A stretch of DNA of 64,000 nt from assembly GCF_027925245.1 (NCBI RefSeq), contig NZ_BSDP01000001.1, positions 2,170,001 to 2,234,000 on the forward strand, read 5' to 3'. This document shows positions 63,073 to 64,000 of this stretch, piece after piece (within the stretch, counting starts at the first letter, position 1; the number at the start of each line of letters is the position of its first letter). The notes under the pieces were generated by a model. That model worked only from the letters and a program-made list of their open reading frames with translations, ran no database searches and was not told the DNA's origin. A program made the translations under genes and the position numbers. The stretch comes from Agromyces rhizosphaerae. Its GTDB lineage: Bacteria; Actinomycetota; Actinomycetes; Actinomycetales; Microbacteriaceae.

Positions 63073-64000
63073 ATGCAGGACACGGCGGGGGATGCGACGG
63101 GGGTCGCGCCGCAGCGCGCGGGCCGCGTGCGCCGGCTCGCGCCCGTGATCCGTCGCGTCGTCGGGGTGCTGGCCGCCCTGCTCATGGTGGCGACCATCTC
63201 GATCGCGACGCCCGCCCCGGCCACCGCCGCCGACTACCCCACGTGGGACGAGGTGAAGAAGGCCAAGGCCAACACCGCAGCGGGTGCGGCCGCCGTCTCG
63301 GAGATCACCGACCTCATCGCGCAACTCGAGACCCGCGTCGCCGAGACCCGGGCCGAAGCCGAGCGGCGCACCGACGAGCTGCTCGCCGCCCAGCAGGCGT
63401 TCGACGACGCGGTGCGCCGCGCCGACGAGATCCAGCAGCAGGCCGACGAGAGCGCGGCCCAGGCTGCAGAGGCCGAGGAGAACGCCGGCCAGCTCGCCGC
63501 TCAGCTGTACCGCGCGGGCGGCACCGACCTCGGCATCAACCTCATGTTCGAGGCGGGCGCGGCCGAGGAGACCGACGAGCTGCTGGCCAAGCTCGGCAAC
63601 ATGAGCAAGATGGTCGAGCGCGCCGCCGGCGTCTACGAGGAGGCCCAGCAGGCGGCCAACACCGCCCAGGCGCTCGGGGAGCAGGCCGCGGTCGCGCGCG
63701 ACGAGCGCGAGGCGCTGCGCATCGCCGCCGAGGAGGCGCTCGTCGCCGCGCAGGAGGCGCAGGCAGCCGCCGAGGCGGCGCTGGCCGAGTCCGAGGACAA
63801 GAAGATCGAGCTGGAGCAGCAGCTCGCGTACCTCAAGGACAAGGAGAAGACCACGATCGCCGCCTACCAGGAGGGCGAGCGCAAGCGGAAGGAAGAGGAG
63901 GAGCGGCGCCGCAAGGCCGCCGAGGCGGCTGCGCGTGCCGCCGCCGCTCGTGCCGCGGCCGCCGCTGCCGCAGCCGCCGCCGCGGGAGGCGGGGGCGGGG
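63073..64000 (+). CDS. Secreted coiled-coil protein, probable NlpC/P60 hydrolase (C-terminus cut by window)
   Basis: 309 residues visible. Signal peptide RVVGVLAALLMVATISI ending about ATAA, then DYPTWDEVKKAKAN, a start typical of RipA-like endopeptidase N-termini, followed by heptad-rich coiled coil (about 50-285) rich in Ala, Glu, Gln and Arg, including LYRAGGTDLGINLMFEAG as a non-coiled insertion. It ends in a poly-Ala/Gly hinge at the window edge. Homologues finish with a C40 NlpC/P60 domain that cleaves peptidoglycan stems, not visible here. ATG at 63073; ribosome-binding site GGGGAAG. Confidence 0.85.
   Translation, partial: MQDTAGDATGVAPQRAGRVRRLAPVIRRVVGVLAALLMVATISIATPAPATAADYPTWDEVKKAKANTAAGAAAVSEITDLIAQLETRVAETRAEAERRTDELLAAQQAFDDAVRRADEIQQQADESAAQAAEAEENAGQLAAQLYRAGGTDLGINLMFEAGAAEETDELLAKLGNMSKMVERAAGVYEEAQQAANTAQALGEQAAVARDEREALRIAAEEALVAAQEAQAAAEAALAESEDKKIELEQQLAYLKDKEKTTIAAYQEGERKRKEEEERRRKAAEAAARAAAARAAAAAAAAAAAGGGGG

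Overview
The window is about 64 kb of very GC-rich DNA from an actinobacterium. Strict GC-ending codons, many GTG starts, many leaderless promoters and frequent four-base ATGA or GTGA gene overlaps all point that way. Gene content (RskA/SigK, maltokinase, PhoX, CopC/YcnI, an AAD-type NlpC-like secreted coiled-coil protein, HelY-like helicase) fits Microbacteriaceae, perhaps close to Agromyces or Microbacterium; the genus is an inference. Nearly all of it reads as ordinary chromosome, with one short compositionally foreign island at about 51,960-53,410.

Layout. 1-3,848: partial NmrA-like oxidoreductase, small membrane protein, nucleoside deaminase, maltokinase, histidine phosphatase. 4,004-7,292: a translationally coupled operon of DUF4956 membrane protein, VTC-like (polyphosphate polymerase) domain protein and a beta-helical lipoprotein. 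7,489-14,575: MpaB-like oxygenase, VOC, Nudix, alpha/beta hydrolase, DUF4190, YceI, TauE, a SigK/RskA-type sigma/anti-sigma pair and an epimerase. 14,750-17,235: fatty acid desaturase, cold-shock protein, then an ArsR-type repressor coupled to an SRPBCC protein. 17,327-22,724: PhoX phosphatase with a phosphate-box-like triple repeat, BCCT osmolyte transporter, aldo/keto reductase. 23,020-32,215: a complete-looking glucuronide/glucuronate operon (uxaC, uxuB, uidA, symporter, mannonate dehydratase, gluconokinase-like kinase, LacI regulator) with a LacI-type palindrome over the -35 of its promoter. 32,384-37,737: phosphoketolase, DUF1353 protein, aldo/keto reductase, AEC transporter. 37,950-41,519: Ski2-like helicase and EamA transporter. 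41,826-45,903: secreted 5'-nucleotidase, then a copper-handling trio. 45,995-51,673: RecQ, three related small membrane proteins, acyl-CoA oxidase. 53,420-60,519: malate dehydrogenase, DUF427, proline iminopeptidase, hydrolase, EamA transporter, alarmone synthetase, DRGH nuclease, degenerate M48 protein. 60,691-64,000: tandem glycine riboswitch driving L-serine deaminase, three tRNA genes, and the start of a secreted coiled-coil (probable NlpC/P60) protein.

The most unusual locus is 51,961-53,410. An AT-rich leader (47% G+C by hand count over 51,961-52,140) precedes a Tat-exported M15 D-Ala-D-Ala carboxypeptidase. Its last 61 residues are an almost exact copy of two stand-alone 61-residue proteins encoded immediately downstream, and the fused copy still starts with its own ATG. 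I know no described family for this 61-residue module.

Two genome-scale signals also stand out. Many genes start 5-7 nt after a TASSCT-like -10 box with no ribosome-binding site, which indicates leaderless transcription. The heptamer GGATGCC and its complement GGCATCC recur far more often than composition predicts, in both orientations, imposing otherwise rare codons.
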